Shown: piece by piece, positions 33,448 to 42,177 of the stretch
Position numbering within the stretch: the stretch's first letter is position 1
How the letters are laid out: each line of letters begins with the position of its first letter
Origin: CAWBUW01 sp963792075
Lineage (GTDB): Bacteria; Chloroflexota; Anaerolineae; Anaerolineales; UBA4823
Length of the DNA stretch: 64,000 nt
Direction of reading: 5' to 3'
NCBI GenBank assembly: GCA_963792075.1
Contig: CAWBUW010000011.1
Coordinates: 186,001-250,000 of the forward strand
Notes under the pieces: generated by a model
Seen by the model: the letters and a program-made list of their open reading frames with translations, nothing else
Database searches by the model: none
What the model was told of the DNA's origin: nothing
Translations under genes and position numbers: made by a program

Positions 33448-34119
33448 TCACCGCCAACCAAGTTTCTTCGCCAAATCCTGGCGATGGACATCCTTCGACA
33501 TCGCCACACCATCATCCAGGATCAATTCCCTGGCTTCCGCTACCGGCCAATCTTTGGCGCTGTCCAGCCAGCCGGCGGGTACCCAATCCACCACCCGGCG
33601 GTAGCGGATGACCGCCCATCCGTACAATTCACCTTTGGCGCTGACCTTGCGTTCATTGCCATCTACTGTGATGTAATATTCATGCTGTAATTGCTGGATA
33701 GCAGTATCTACCTCGCTGGCACCCTGTTTGCGGCTGACGCCCAGGGTTTGCCGCACCTGGCTGACGTTAAGTGCGCCTTTTTCTTCAAAAAGCTGCCAAA
33801 GTCGCCAGGTTTTTTGGCTGATTGTCCCACTGGCCCAGCGCTCGGGCATGGAGAGCGTTGGATGAAAGGCGGCATAGAAAATCGGGTACATACGCTGGGT
33901 GACAAAGCCCTTATGCCCGCCCAGAATACAGCCATAAGCCAGGCGCTTCTCTTCAGCGACACGATCTTTCCAGCGCCAGGGGTCGGTATCGAGGCCAGTG
34001 TGCCACAGACTTTCTGTGGTCTCGTCGCCTAGAGATGGCAATCCTGGCAGGAGATGCGACAAAGCCATGAAGCCCAGCGATTCGACGCGGGCAACAAAAT
34101 CCTCATAGGTGGTTAACAT
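33448..34119 (-). CDS. AlkZ-related winged-helix protein
   Basis: 223 residues. The first half (SLWHTGLDTDPWRWKDRV, then LAYGCILGGHKGFV) is the pattern of AlkZ-related proteins. The second half has a winged-helix segment (LWQLFEEKGALNVSQVRQTLGVS) and ends RRVVDWVPAGWL. AlkZ enzymes excise crosslinked or alkylated bases, but the Gln-x-Gln catalytic motif is not evident here, so this may be a non-catalytic relative. The gene is followed by a palindrome and preceded by a small membrane protein gene. Confidence 0.6.
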   Translation of the reverse strand: MLTTYEDFVARVESLGFMALSHLLPGLPSLGDETTESLWHTGLDTDPWRWKDRVAEEKRLAYGCILGGHKGFVTQRMYPIFYAAFHPTLSMPERWASGTISQKTWRLWQLFEEKGALNVSQVRQTLGVSRKQGASEVDTAIQQLQHEYYITVDGNERKVSAKGELYGWAVIRYRRVVDWVPAGWLDSAKDWPVAEARELILDDGVAMSKDVHRQDLAKKLGWR

Positions 34120-34148
34120 ATTTTGGTTAAGACTTCGGTCGTGCCCTT

Positions 34149-34487
34149 TTAGTGGGGGAAGAGTATTTCACTTATGGCGAACACGATCCAAAACAAAACC
34201 GGTATTGTGCCGAGTCCGAGGCCAAGCCAGACTTGCCAGGGGTGGTAGTTTTTGCGCACGGCGCCAATCCCAGAAACCACACAGCCTACACCCAGCGGGA
34301 TTGTAACTGCAGGGGAGAACATGGCATCGCCGGGGATCAGTATGGCAACCAGCCCTGGGATGATGAAGGCCAGCGCCACTGCGCCCAACCCAAGCACCAC
34401 CCAGCCAAGCAGATTTTGCGGCACAAACCAGGCGACCAACAAGCCGAGAATGATGCCAACGATTGTTCCGCCAATCATGTAAATCAA
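34149..34487 (-). CDS. Small membrane protein, TTG start
   Basis: 113 residues with three or four hydrophobic helices and many Gly. AAGGAG lies six bases before the TTG at 34487, which I take as the start; an ATG nine bases further in is too far from the site, and the frame's first TTG touches it. No family motif was found. It lies directly upstream of the AlkZ-related gene on the same strand. Confidence 0.55.
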   Translation of the reverse strand: MIYMIGGTIVGIILGLLVAWFVPQNLLGWVVLGLGAVALAFIIPGLVAILIPGDAMFSPAVTIPLGVGCVVSGIGAVRKNYHPWQVWLGLGLGTIPVLFWIVFAISEILFPH

Positions 34488-34694
34488 GGTCAACTCCTTA
34501 TTTTCACGAAAAGTTTTCGGTTACACGCAGTCTTGGTCTGCGCCAATCCATTGACTCACTTTATTATCCTGCACACTCCAGTAAAACACAACTGCCAAAG
34601 CAAGCCCCACCAGGCATAAGAACAGGAACGGAATGGCTTCAATGAGGTTAATTTCCCCATCCTGTATCAACGGCACGGCAATCTAACGCCAGCC

Positions 34695-35444
34695 TCAGCC
34701 GCGCGTCACGTCAGGCGTGCGCCCGATCAGGCGTAATTCACGCCAGTGGCAGGCGAACGCCTCGCTCCAGGTTGGGTAACAGTGGTAGCGGATGCCGAAC
34801 TCCTCGCAGGTCGCGCGCACGATCGGCGCGAGACGCGGGTAGTTCAGGTGACAGATGTGCGGCAGCAAGTGATGCTCGATCTGGTAATTCAGCCCGCCGA
34901 TGTACCAATTCAGCAGCCTGTTGTGCGGGGCGAAATCCACGGTCGTTTCGACCTGGTGCACGGCCCACTCGTTGACGATATGCGGCGGGTCCCCCACCGG
35001 CTCCGGGAACATTGCATCGGTGTTGATGTGCGCGAGCTGGAAGATCAAGCCCAAGATCAGGCCGGCCATCAGCATTACCAGCATGAAGCCAATCAGCACC
35101 TGCCACCATGGAAATACCAGCAGCGGAAGAGCAAACATGATTTCGAAGTAGAACAGCTTGCCAGCCCAGAACGTAATTTTTTCGTCTGCATTCATCTTCG
35201 GGTAAACGTGGTTGGCGTCAGACTTGCCGATCAAAACCATCATAAAGTCACGCATGATGAAGTCGAAGCCAATCAGGCTGTAAACCCCAGGTGAGGTACA
35301 TGGCTGGCACGTCGCGCCCGGGGATGTTGTTGTCGCGCAGATAGGCGTTGACACGCTCGGTGAGCACTTTTCGGAAACCACGCTGCTGTGTGAACTGGAG
35401 ACTCCGAATGGGAGATTTTTAACGATATTTGCAGAAGTAGGCAT
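34695..35444 (-). pseudogene. Fatty-acid desaturase with internal deletion and frameshift
   Basis: The C-terminal two thirds is a clear acyl-lipid desaturase: paired membrane helices, HQVETTVDFAPHNRLLNWYIGG, and the third His box QIEHH followed by LPHICHLNYPRLAP. The N-terminal part encodes a desaturase-like start in another frame (FTQQRGFRKVLTERVNAYLRDN), but the first two His boxes and the first helix pair are missing. About 120 codons were lost near 35290 and a frameshift lies near 35400. Iron binding needs all three boxes, so the product cannot be active. Confidence 0.75.
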
Positions 35445-35500
35445 TTCGACTCATCTTCTTAATTGGGGGGTGGGCAGTTTTTGATTTTTAAACTCATTGG

Positions 35501-36976
35501 CTATTTTTTACCATCTATCATTTCAGACAGATATTCTTTGATAGCAAAGTAAGCTAGCTTTGGTTTCATGTTTTCATCAAATATCGTTGCTCTGGAATCT
35601 GCTCCGTGAAAACTAAAGCTGTCACCAAAACCTTCCCAAAAACGGAAACCTTTGCAGACACCAGACTTAACGCAAGCGTCAAGCATTTGAACGGCTACTT
35701 CTGCTTGCTTTTGTTGAATTTCTAAATCTGTTCCACTCACATTTTGAGTTTCAAATGTAGCCGATGTGACGATAACGGGCAAATTCCAACTTTGCATGGT
35801 AGTAATAACTTCACTTTGCTCGGGCGGATTGGATACCAATATATCTGTCATCTGAATTCCTATTGCGTCAATTAAATCCAAACCCTTTAATTTTTGAACG
35901 CGTGCAAACGCATATCTATATTCCCAATCTTTTGGTGTATTTATAAATGCGTCATTATAAAAAAGCCTGGCAGTTGGGTCTGTTTGCCGAGCAGTTTCAA
36001 AGACCATTTTTATAAATTCATCGTCATTTCCATACAACTTTGAATAAAAATCTGGATTTCCACCTTCTGACACACCTCTCCATTCATTCAAGACGCTGTA
36101 CTCGGTAATCCTTCCTATGAAGTGAGACATAATTTGAATAATATGATTCTTTACAACGGATTCAAGTCTGGTTTTTATTTCATCTTGGCTTAATCCCTGA
36201 TTTATTAAATCTGTCTCAAAATTGCCCATATAGCTATATGAATAATCTGCCCTACCATAAATGAGGTCATCGCCTTCCACTGTCATTCCATTTTGGATGG
36301 CTAAATTAACGGCTTCGTCTGCTCTTGAAAAGTCAAATTCGCCTTCTTTATACTTTTCAAGGGAGCGCCATCCAACTTCAATGACAATGGCATGATTGTA
36401 TTCTTGAATGACAAGATTGTTTACTTTTTCTAGGACGCTTTCCGATGGAATTGAAGTCCCGGGACCATGCCAGGATGATGAATATAGATTTGTTCCCATT
36501 GTCATGCCAACTACATCTGCTAAATCTCTTAATCCTGCTACATGCCAAACCATTTCTCCTGTGGCAGGATTAACCCGAGTTGCCAAAATTATTTCTTGTG
36601 TTTCGGGGTTGCGCCCAAATACAATTAGCTGATTTGGCTTATTCAGGTTTTCATGTACATCAAAAGTTAATTTGTTAATGTCAATGGTTTGCCTGATAAC
36701 GCCAGTTTTCAGACCTTGCTCAATTAAGTCTTGCGTCGGAAGAGCAATTTCAAGAAAACTTTTGGTAAATCTTTCCCTTGGAATTGTGGGGATCGGTGTT
36801 GCCGTATACGTTTCAGTTGGAGCGGGCGTAGAAGTTGACGCAGGCGCAGCCGTTTCTGTGGGGATAACCGTAGCCACTGGCACTACTGTAGCCGCTGGCA
36901 CAACCGTAACCGCTGGCGCACATGAAGCCAGGATAAAAGAGATCAGCAAAACTGTGACGATGTTTTTGTTTTTCAT
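35501..36976 (-). CDS. GH10 xylanase-like lipoprotein without the catalytic nucleophile
   Basis: 491 residues. Lipobox ILASC near residue 19, a Thr-Pro-Val-Ala linker, then a (beta/alpha)8 domain with the GH10 order: FDFSRADEAVNLAIQNGM, the acid/base region YSVLNEW, LFYNDAFINT, IDAIGIQMT and a closing FRFWEGFGDSFSF. At the strand where GH10 enzymes have TE-L-D with the nucleophile Glu, this protein reads VIVTSATFETQ. It is therefore probably non-hydrolytic or altered, perhaps a carbohydrate-binding lipoprotein. The sequence is AT-rich compared with neighbours. Confidence 0.75.
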   Translation of the reverse strand: MKNKNIVTVLLISFILASCAPAVTVVPAATVVPVATVIPTETAAPASTSTPAPTETYTATPIPTIPRERFTKSFLEIALPTQDLIEQGLKTGVIRQTIDINKLTFDVHENLNKPNQLIVFGRNPETQEIILATRVNPATGEMVWHVAGLRDLADVVGMTMGTNLYSSSWHGPGTSIPSESVLEKVNNLVIQEYNHAIVIEVGWRSLEKYKEGEFDFSRADEAVNLAIQNGMTVEGDDLIYGRADYSYSYMGNFETDLINQGLSQDEIKTRLESVVKNHIIQIMSHFIGRITEYSVLNEWRGVSEGGNPDFYSKLYGNDDEFIKMVFETARQTDPTARLFYNDAFINTPKDWEYRYAFARVQKLKGLDLIDAIGIQMTDILVSNPPEQSEVITTMQSWNLPVIVTSATFETQNVSGTDLEIQQKQAEVAVQMLDACVKSGVCKGFRFWEGFGDSFSFHGADSRATIFDENMKPKLAYFAIKEYLSEMIDGKK

Positions 36977-36978
36977 TT

Positions 36979-37227
36979 TTATAACTTGGACTGAATTATT
37001 TTATACAACTCATCGAACATAAATATTGGTTTGTATGACCTATTTACCAAATTTGGCATTACGTCAATATTGGTGCTAAAGGCTGAACCAATAGGATCCC
37101 ACATGATAAAACTTTTACCAACTTTCAAATCAATAAAGGGTACGACGATTGAATGTAAGATGTCTTTTTGTTCTTGTTCGTCATTCGTATCAGAAATACT
37201 GAATTCGGTAATCCGAACGTCGCCACA
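36979..37227 (-). pseudogene. 5'-truncated gene fragment
   Basis: An 82-codon minus-strand frame with no start codon ends three bases before the ATG of the GH10-like gene. It reads as real protein (KDILHSIVVPFIDLKVGKS, later YKPIFMFDELYKII) but is cut on the other side where the CPBP gene ends. I infer an upstream operon partner that lost its 5' end in a rearrangement. The family is not recognised. Confidence 0.35.
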
Positions 37228-37257
37228 TCAAATTGTACAACCAAAAAGCAAATCGGT

Positions 37258-38115
37258 TTATGGCTGCAGCGCCTGGAGATCTCCGGCACCCGGCAGTGGA
37301 CGTTGAGCGTCTGCAGGTTGATACAGCTTTGCGCGAACTGCAATCACGACCGCAAACACGATCGAGACGAGTGAATAAATTACAAAATAATGCTTGTTGA
37401 GCTCCGGGAAGGCATTCACGCTGCTGAAGGTGACATCCGATTGGAAGAGCACCGCCATCATATTCATGCTTAGATGGTAAAAGATGCCGCCGACAAATAG
37501 ATTGCGCTGGCTTCTCAGGTAGATCCAGGTCATCATGATGGAGTGGGCGATCTCTGAAACAATAAAAAGCGGGTAAAACGCTAATCCAATCGCATATTGG
37601 CTTGATCCCGGCCGAAAGAATTCGATTAAGTGCCAGGCACCAAAATAAAACCCCACCATGATTGAACTGACCAGTGGGTTGTAGCGGTTAAGTAATTTGG
37701 GTAATGCAAATCCTCGCAACCCAAACAGCTCTTCCACAATCGGGCCTCCCACCAATACAAAGAAAACCAGCATGGGGATTAAGTAAGGTTCGGTTCGAAT
37801 CATCGCCAGGGAAGGCTTATCGCCATAAAGAAGATAGGCCAGGGTTAATGTGATCCCATTGGCAGCCAGGAGCAGCAGAAGGACGGATAAATAATTGGTC
37901 AGGCTGCTTTTAAACCGGGTGGCACTCTTCAACTGATCCAGAATGCCCTTTTTGCCCTCTAAGATCGCAGTGAGGAATAGCCCGGAGAGCAGCATTCCAT
38001 AAATAAACCAGTTCGGTTTTCCGGTAAAAATCCACTGCCAATAACCTAAAAAGGTTGAAAGAAGAAAGAATATTTTTACCGGGTGGTTTTTAACGAGCGC
38101 ATACAGTTTATTCAT
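37258..38115 (-). CDS. CPBP-family intramembrane metalloprotease
   Basis: 285 residues, about seven or eight hydrophobic helices. The ABI/CAAX-type motifs are present: VEELFGLRGFALP, close to the family's EExxxR, and a later FGAWHL with the metal-ligand His. The spacing of the first motif differs by one residue from the usual form. Such proteases process prenylated or bacteriocin-related peptides. The ATG at 38115 is chosen by hydrophobicity and a GGGAG site; the promoter is TTGAAT, 16 bp, TATAAT at 38200-38173, with its -35 box inside repeat family B. Confidence 0.75.
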   Translation of the reverse strand: MNKLYALVKNHPVKIFFLLSTFLGYWQWIFTGKPNWFIYGMLLSGLFLTAILEGKKGILDQLKSATRFKSSLTNYLSVLLLLLAANGITLTLAYLLYGDKPSLAMIRTEPYLIPMLVFFVLVGGPIVEELFGLRGFALPKLLNRYNPLVSSIMVGFYFGAWHLIEFFRPGSSQYAIGLAFYPLFIVSEIAHSIMMTWIYLRSQRNLFVGGIFYHLSMNMMAVLFQSDVTFSSVNAFPELNKHYFVIYSLVSIVFAVVIAVRAKLYQPADAQRPLPGAGDLQALQP

Positions 38116-38172
38116 AACACACCGCACTCCCCCTTTTGTTGAGTTGATCCGTCGAACTGGCCTGGTCAAAAC

Positions 38173-38200
38173 ATTATAGCATGCCCTGGGGAGCATTCAA
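38173..38200 (-). promoter_or_regulatory. CPBP gene promoter overlapping repeat family B
   Basis: On the minus strand TTGAAT (38200-38195) and TATAAT (38178-38173) are 16 bp apart. The -35 hexamer lies inside the end of the palindromic repeat, so the element contributes half of the promoter. Confidence 0.55.
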
Positions 38201-38280
38201 AAGTTGTTGGGTTTGGTGGTGTGTGTGCGGGCGGCGTACGCCGCCCGCACACACACCACCAACAACATTTCAGTGCACCC
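38188..38280. repeat. Palindromic repeat family B, copy 2
   Basis: About 93 bp, inverted relative to copy 1 at 28302. Arms GTTTGGTGGTGTGTGTGCGG pair with their complement around GTAC. The flanks match the opposite flanks of copy 1, which shows these are ends of one element rather than chance palindromes. It lies between the divergent CPBP and ChrA genes. Confidence 0.8.
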
Positions 38281-38295
38281 ATGCCTCCTTTATTA

Positions 38296-38333
38296 TTCCC
38301 AAAGTAAAGGAGAGATGATATATTCCTTGCATG
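38296..38333 (+). promoter_or_regulatory. Leaderless promoter of chrA
   Basis: TTCCCA (38296-38301), a 17-bp spacer, TATATT (38319-38324), six bases, then the ATG at 38331. A purine-rich AAAGGAGAG lies between the two boxes, too far upstream (over 15 nt) to serve as a ribosome-binding site if transcription starts at the ATG. Confidence 0.45.
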
Positions 38334-39659
38334 CCTTTCCCCACCCGGCCCTCCCTATTTGAATTGTTCCGCTCTTTTTTACGCCTGGGCCTGACGGCAT
38401 TTGGCGGGCCTTCCATGGTGGCCTATATCCGCAAGCTGGCTGTCGACGAGAAGAACTGGCTGGACAGAGAAACCTTCAACCAGGGAGTAGCCCTGTGCCA
38501 GATGATCCCGGGCGCTACCGCCATGCAGACCACGGCCTACGTGGGGCTGCGCACCCGGGGGGTAGCCGGAGCCGCAGCCAGCTTTACCGGCTTCGCTTTG
38601 CCCGCCTTCCTCCTCATGATGGCCGCCGCAGCCTCTTATGCCTATGCGCATGACATGCCCGGGGTGATGGCTGCCTTCTCCGGGCTCCAGGCCATCATCG
38701 TGGCGCTCGTTGCCAATGCCACCCTTTCCTTCGGCAGGACAACCCTCAAATCCTTCCGCCATTTTGCCATTGCCGGCGCAGCCGCGGCCCTGTTTGGCCT
38801 GGCGGTTAATCCGCTCCTGGTCATCCTGGCAGCCGCAGCCGGGGGGCTGGTTCTCTTCGCCTCGGAAGCAAAAGACCCAGTGGTTGCAAGAGCAGCCGTG
38901 GCTACAGGAGCTCCCGCGGGTGCTGGAGCAGCCGCCGGTGTAGGAGCGCCGGCGGCTGGCCTGACTGCCGCGGCTGATCCGGCCGGTGGTCCGGCTGATG
39001 ACCCGGGCGCTGGAACAGCGGTCGCTGTTCCAGCGCCCGCTGCTTCGGATCCCGCTCCTGCCCCGTTCCCCTCCACCACCCGGCCCCTGGTGTGGATCCT
39101 GTGCGGGTTTGGGCTGGGCTTGTTGCTCCTCTTCTTCTTCCAGCCCGACGGGTTCAACCTGGCTGTGCTCTTCTTGCGCATCGACCTGTTCGCCTTCGGG
39201 GGCGGCTTTGCCTCGATCCCTTTGATGTATCACGAAGTGGTCGAGGTGCGCGGCTGGATGGACAGCGCCACATTCCTCAACGGGATCGCCCTGGGGCAGG
39301 TGACCCCGGGGCCCATCGTCATTACCGCCACCTTCGTCGGTTACCTGCTGTACGGCCCGTGGGGAGGCCTGCTCGCCACGCTCAGTATTTTTCTGCCCTC
39401 ATTTATCCTGGTCGTGGGCATCGCCCCCTATTTCGACCGGCTGCGCGCCTCGGCTTATTTCAACCGCCTCATCCAGGGCGTGCTGTGCTCCTTCGTGGGG
39501 CTGCTCTTCGTCGTCACCCTCCGTTTCGCCTCCGCAGTCCCCTGGGATATCCCCCACATCCTGATGGCCGCCGCGGCTTTGCTGGCCTTGCTGCTAAAAA
39601 CCGATATCCTGTGGGTGGTCATCGCCGGGATTTTGGTCTCGGTGGCGCTATTTAGATGA
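38331..39659 (+). CDS. chrA: Chromate transporter ChrA family protein (two CHR domains)
   Basis: 442 residues. Two homologous CHR domains: the first opens LFRSFLRLGLTAFGGPSMVAY with the later PGATAMQTTAYVG; the second has LFLRIDLFAFGGGFASIPLMYHE and GQVTPGPIVITATFVGY. Each half has about five or six helices. The domains are joined by an ~85-residue Ala/Gly/Pro-rich linker (about residues 185-260), far longer than usual and low in complexity. The family exports chromate as a sulfate analogue; the actual ion here is not proven. Confidence 0.85.
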   Translation: MPFPTRPSLFELFRSFLRLGLTAFGGPSMVAYIRKLAVDEKNWLDRETFNQGVALCQMIPGATAMQTTAYVGLRTRGVAGAAASFTGFALPAFLLMMAAAASYAYAHDMPGVMAAFSGLQAIIVALVANATLSFGRTTLKSFRHFAIAGAAAALFGLAVNPLLVILAAAAGGLVLFASEAKDPVVARAAVATGAPAGAGAAAGVGAPAAGLTAAADPAGGPADDPGAGTAVAVPAPAASDPAPAPFPSTTRPLVWILCGFGLGLLLLFFFQPDGFNLAVLFLRIDLFAFGGGFASIPLMYHEVVEVRGWMDSATFLNGIALGQVTPGPIVITATFVGYLLYGPWGGLLATLSIFLPSFILVVGIAPYFDRLRASAYFNRLIQGVLCSFVGLLFVVTLRFASAVPWDIPHILMAAAALLALLLKTDILWVVIAGILVSVALFR

Positions 39660-39755
39660 AGCGGGCTTTCGGCCAGAGAAGACCCTAAGAGACTGTTTAA
39701 TAACTCGACAGAACAGCTACTTGATTTAACCGAAATTTTGTGGTATTATTATCCG

Positions 39756-39776
39756 AATTCACCCTATGGGTGAATT
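39756..39776. promoter_or_regulatory. Operator palindrome of the HigB/HigA-ImmA module
   Basis: A perfect inverted repeat AATTCACCC-TAT-GGGTGAATT, just downstream of a TATTAT box (39743-39748) and 24 bp before the toxin start. Toxin-antitoxin operons are commonly repressed by the antitoxin at such sites. Confidence 0.65.
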
Positions 39777-39799
39777 GAATGTTTCGATGGAGAAACAGC

Positions 39800-40099
39800 T
39801 TGCAATTCAAGTTCAAAAAGAAAAAGCTGGCCGATCTTTATTACGAGGAGAAGGGCGCACATAAATATCCACCAGAAGTGGTTGATGCCTTCTTCCATGT
39901 AATGTCTGTCATAGAAGCTGCGGTTGATACCCGTGACTTTTACAATCTTAAAAGTCTTCACTTTGAAAAGCTTAAAGGTAGCCGTAAGAATGACTACTCG
40001 ATGCGCTTGAATAAGCAATACCGGTTGACATTACAAATCATCCAGCAACTTGATGGGAACAGCCTGCTTCTCCTGGATATTGAAGATTATCACGATTAG
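39800..40099 (+). CDS. higB: HigB/RelE-type toxin
   Basis: About 99 residues of the RelE/ParE fold used by HigB ribosome-dependent mRNA interferases: basic start (FKFKKKKLADLYYEE), then NLKSLHFEKLKGSRKNDYSMRLNKQYRL, which carries the conserved Lys/Arg and the R-x-N-x-Q-Y-R core, and an ending LLDIEDYHD. GGAG lies seven bases before the TTG at 39800; the ATG at 39779 is the alternative and would add seven residues. It is followed after 16 bp by the antitoxin gene. Confidence 0.8.
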   Translation: MQFKFKKKKLADLYYEEKGAHKYPPEVVDAFFHVMSVIEAAVDTRDFYNLKSLHFEKLKGSRKNDYSMRLNKQYRLTLQIIQQLDGNSLLLLDIEDYHD

Positions 40100-40115
40100 C
40101 TGGAAGGAAAATAAT

Positions 40116-41228
40116 ATGATCCCCCCTCGGAAACCGGCGCGAGTCGTGTCGCCTGGACAGGTGATCTCGAAAGAATTAGAAGCCCGCGGTTGGACCCAGC
40201 GGGATTTGGCCGTCATTATGGGACGACCCTATCAGGCGATCAATGAAATGATCAAGGGTGCAAAGCAAATCACGCCAGACACCGCCAGGGAGCTGGCAAA
40301 GGCGTTTGGTACTTCGTTAGAATTCTGGATGAACCTGGAGGCAAATTTCCGCCTTTTTTTGGCTGCCCAGGAAGATAAAGAAAGAGAAATCGAAAGGCGA
40401 AGTCAGCTTTATACCATTACGCCTGTCGCTGAGTTAGTCAAGCGCGGCTGGATCAAGGGCTCCCTGGACACGGATGAGATGGAGAAGCAAGTATGTGTAT
40501 TCTTGGGGATTAGCTCACCCCAAGAAGCTCCTACATCCTATGCTAGATTGCGGATTTCTGAAAACCGGGGACCTCAGGATGCAGCCAAAATGGCGTGGGT
40601 CAAGCGCGTCGAGCAGCTTGCGGCCCAACAGCCTACCAACAGGTATTCAGTAGAGCAGCTACGCGAAAATATTCCTCAAATCCTTGCCCTGACACAGAAA
40701 GCAGAAGATGTGGCACATGTACCTGGGCTCTTTCAGTCCCTCGGCGTGCATTTCCTGGTTGTCCCACACCTGCCGCATACCTATCTCGATGGCGCAGCCT
40801 TGTTTGTAGACGGCCATCCGGTCATCGCGGTTACCCTGCGTCACGACCGGATCGATTGGTTTTGGTTTACAGTCCTACATGAGCTGGCCCATATCGTGTT
40901 AGGGCATTCGGCCCAGCTCAATTCGCTCTTCGAAGAAACCGAGACGGATGAGATGGATCAGAGCCAATCTGTGGAAGATGAAGCCAACACGTTGGCCAGG
41001 GAGTGGCTGCTAGATCGAGGGGCATTGGCCACATTTATCGCCAACGTGCGGCCTTATTTTTCAAGAGAAAAGATTGAATGGTTCGCTGCTGAGCAGCACC
41101 GTCACCCGGGTATTGTTTTGGGACAGCTCCAGAATTCCAAGGTGGTGGAGTATAAGCATTTGCGCTCACTGCTTGAGAAAGTAAGACCGTATTTGGAGGC
41201 CTGGATTGATACTCCGGTTTTTTATTAA
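40116..41228 (+). CDS. higA: HigA-type antitoxin fused to an ImmA/IrrE metallopeptidase
   Basis: 370 residues. Residues ~10-80 are an XRE helix-turn-helix of HigA type (PGQVISKELEARGWTQRDLA, later GTSLEFWMNLEANF). A helical linker leads to an ImmA/IrrE (M78) protease domain with the zinc motif HELAH near residue 255. The fusion suggests an antitoxin that can cleave itself or another repressor on a signal, as ImmA does. AAGGAA precedes the ATG. It is cotranscribed with the toxin at 39800. Confidence 0.85.
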   Translation: MIPPRKPARVVSPGQVISKELEARGWTQRDLAVIMGRPYQAINEMIKGAKQITPDTARELAKAFGTSLEFWMNLEANFRLFLAAQEDKEREIERRSQLYTITPVAELVKRGWIKGSLDTDEMEKQVCVFLGISSPQEAPTSYARLRISENRGPQDAAKMAWVKRVEQLAAQQPTNRYSVEQLRENIPQILALTQKAEDVAHVPGLFQSLGVHFLVVPHLPHTYLDGAALFVDGHPVIAVTLRHDRIDWFWFTVLHELAHIVLGHSAQLNSLFEETETDEMDQSQSVEDEANTLAREWLLDRGALATFIANVRPYFSREKIEWFAAEQHRHPGIVLGQLQNSKVVEYKHLRSLLEKVRPYLEAWIDTPVFY

Positions 41229-41272
41229 GGATGCCCGACTTTCGCCTTTTTATCGGGTTATTAAACAGCGTC

Positions 41273-41577
41273 TTAGGGCCTTTCCCCCGCAAACGCCCGC
41301 TGCAGCAGCGACTGGGACAGCATCTCCGCCTGGCGTTCGGCTTCGCGTTGCATTTCTCGCCCATCCCCAGTGCGATCTGCTCGATGTTCTTCCGCAAAGC
41401 ATCCCACAGCAAGCCCCGCAGGTAAGCCCGGCTCCATCCCATCTGTTCTACACGTTGAAAGGCGGGTGCAAACAACTCTGTATACTCCGCCATCTCAGCC
41501 ATAAACTTTTCAACATCTTGCTCCGTCAAATTGCATTCTGGCGCCGGGCAAGTTTCGGTTACAATTCCCGTTGGCAT
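41273..41577 (-). pseudogene. N-terminal stub of a transposase (IS701/DDE-like)
   Basis: From an ATG with a GGAG site at 41577 the frame reads LFAPAFQRVEQMGWSRAYLRGLLWDALRKNIEQIAL, a helical pattern seen at the N-terminus of IS701-type transposases. One base appears lost in the AAA near 41363; corrected, it continues QREAERQAEMLSQSLLQRAF to a stop at 41273. No DDE catalytic region remains and no terminal inverted repeats are visible. The family assignment rests on a short segment. Confidence 0.45.
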
Positions 41578-41730
41578 GGTTTTCTTCGTCTCCTTCCCAC
41601 TTCCCGGTGGTCGGAGAAAGATACCATAGTGAGAGACCGCCCATGCTGGGATGCGGTTTAGGGTCAAAACACCGATTGGAATAGCGGAGCGCGTCGGCTG
41701 GATGCAGAGGTTGGGCGGCGTCGAATGAAC

Positions 41731-42021
41731 TTACTTTGGTTGAACACTAACTTTAAATCCTAATTCTTCTAATTTGCGTTTGACGGTAGCATATCCGCCT
41801 CCGAAATCTTTGGAATGAAGTATGCCATGTGATGGAAACTCATAGCCATGTGCTACGCCTACAATTGCCTTCGAGTCATATAGTGTGCCGTGATACTCTA
41901 AGAAATACCGCCGAGCAGGTCCGAAACCATATTTTTCTAAAAAGGCTTCCCGTCCAATCTTATCGAACTCCTCAATGGCATTAACCACTGCCTGGCGTGA
42001 TTTTAAGTCGCAGAGTCCCAT
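41731..42021 (-). CDS. Stand-alone ScoMcrA-like head domain
   Basis: 96 residues matching the N-terminal 'head' domain of ScoMcrA-type type IV restriction enzymes: AVVNAIEEFDKIGREAFLEKYGFGPARRYFL, then YDSKAIVGVAHGYEFP, DFGGGYATV and LEELGFKV. In ScoMcrA this module sits in front of the sulfur-binding, SRA and HNH domains. Here it stands alone, with no nuclease open frame attached or adjacent, so it is either a truncated remnant or a single-domain protein. The start has a good AGGAGG site. Confidence 0.65.
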   Translation of the reverse strand: MGLCDLKSRQAVVNAIEEFDKIGREAFLEKYGFGPARRYFLEYHGTLYDSKAIVGVAHGYEFPSHGILHSKDFGGGYATVKRKLEELGFKVSVQPK

Positions 42022-42177
42022 CGAAACCTCCTATTCTGAGATTAATCTTTCTTAGGGCGATATGTGTCTTCACATGGAGTCTCTATCCACCCGCTGTTGA
42101 GCGACTGCCCCTATTATGATACTCCTTGCCCCTGCCACTACCCGGCGTTATAATCATCTTGAATACAGGAGATTGGT

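Noticed and set aside
36676..37022. Plus-strand frame with VSVGAGVEVDAGAAVSV repeats
   Set aside because: Antisense of the Thr-Pro-Val linker of the GH10-like lipoprotein.
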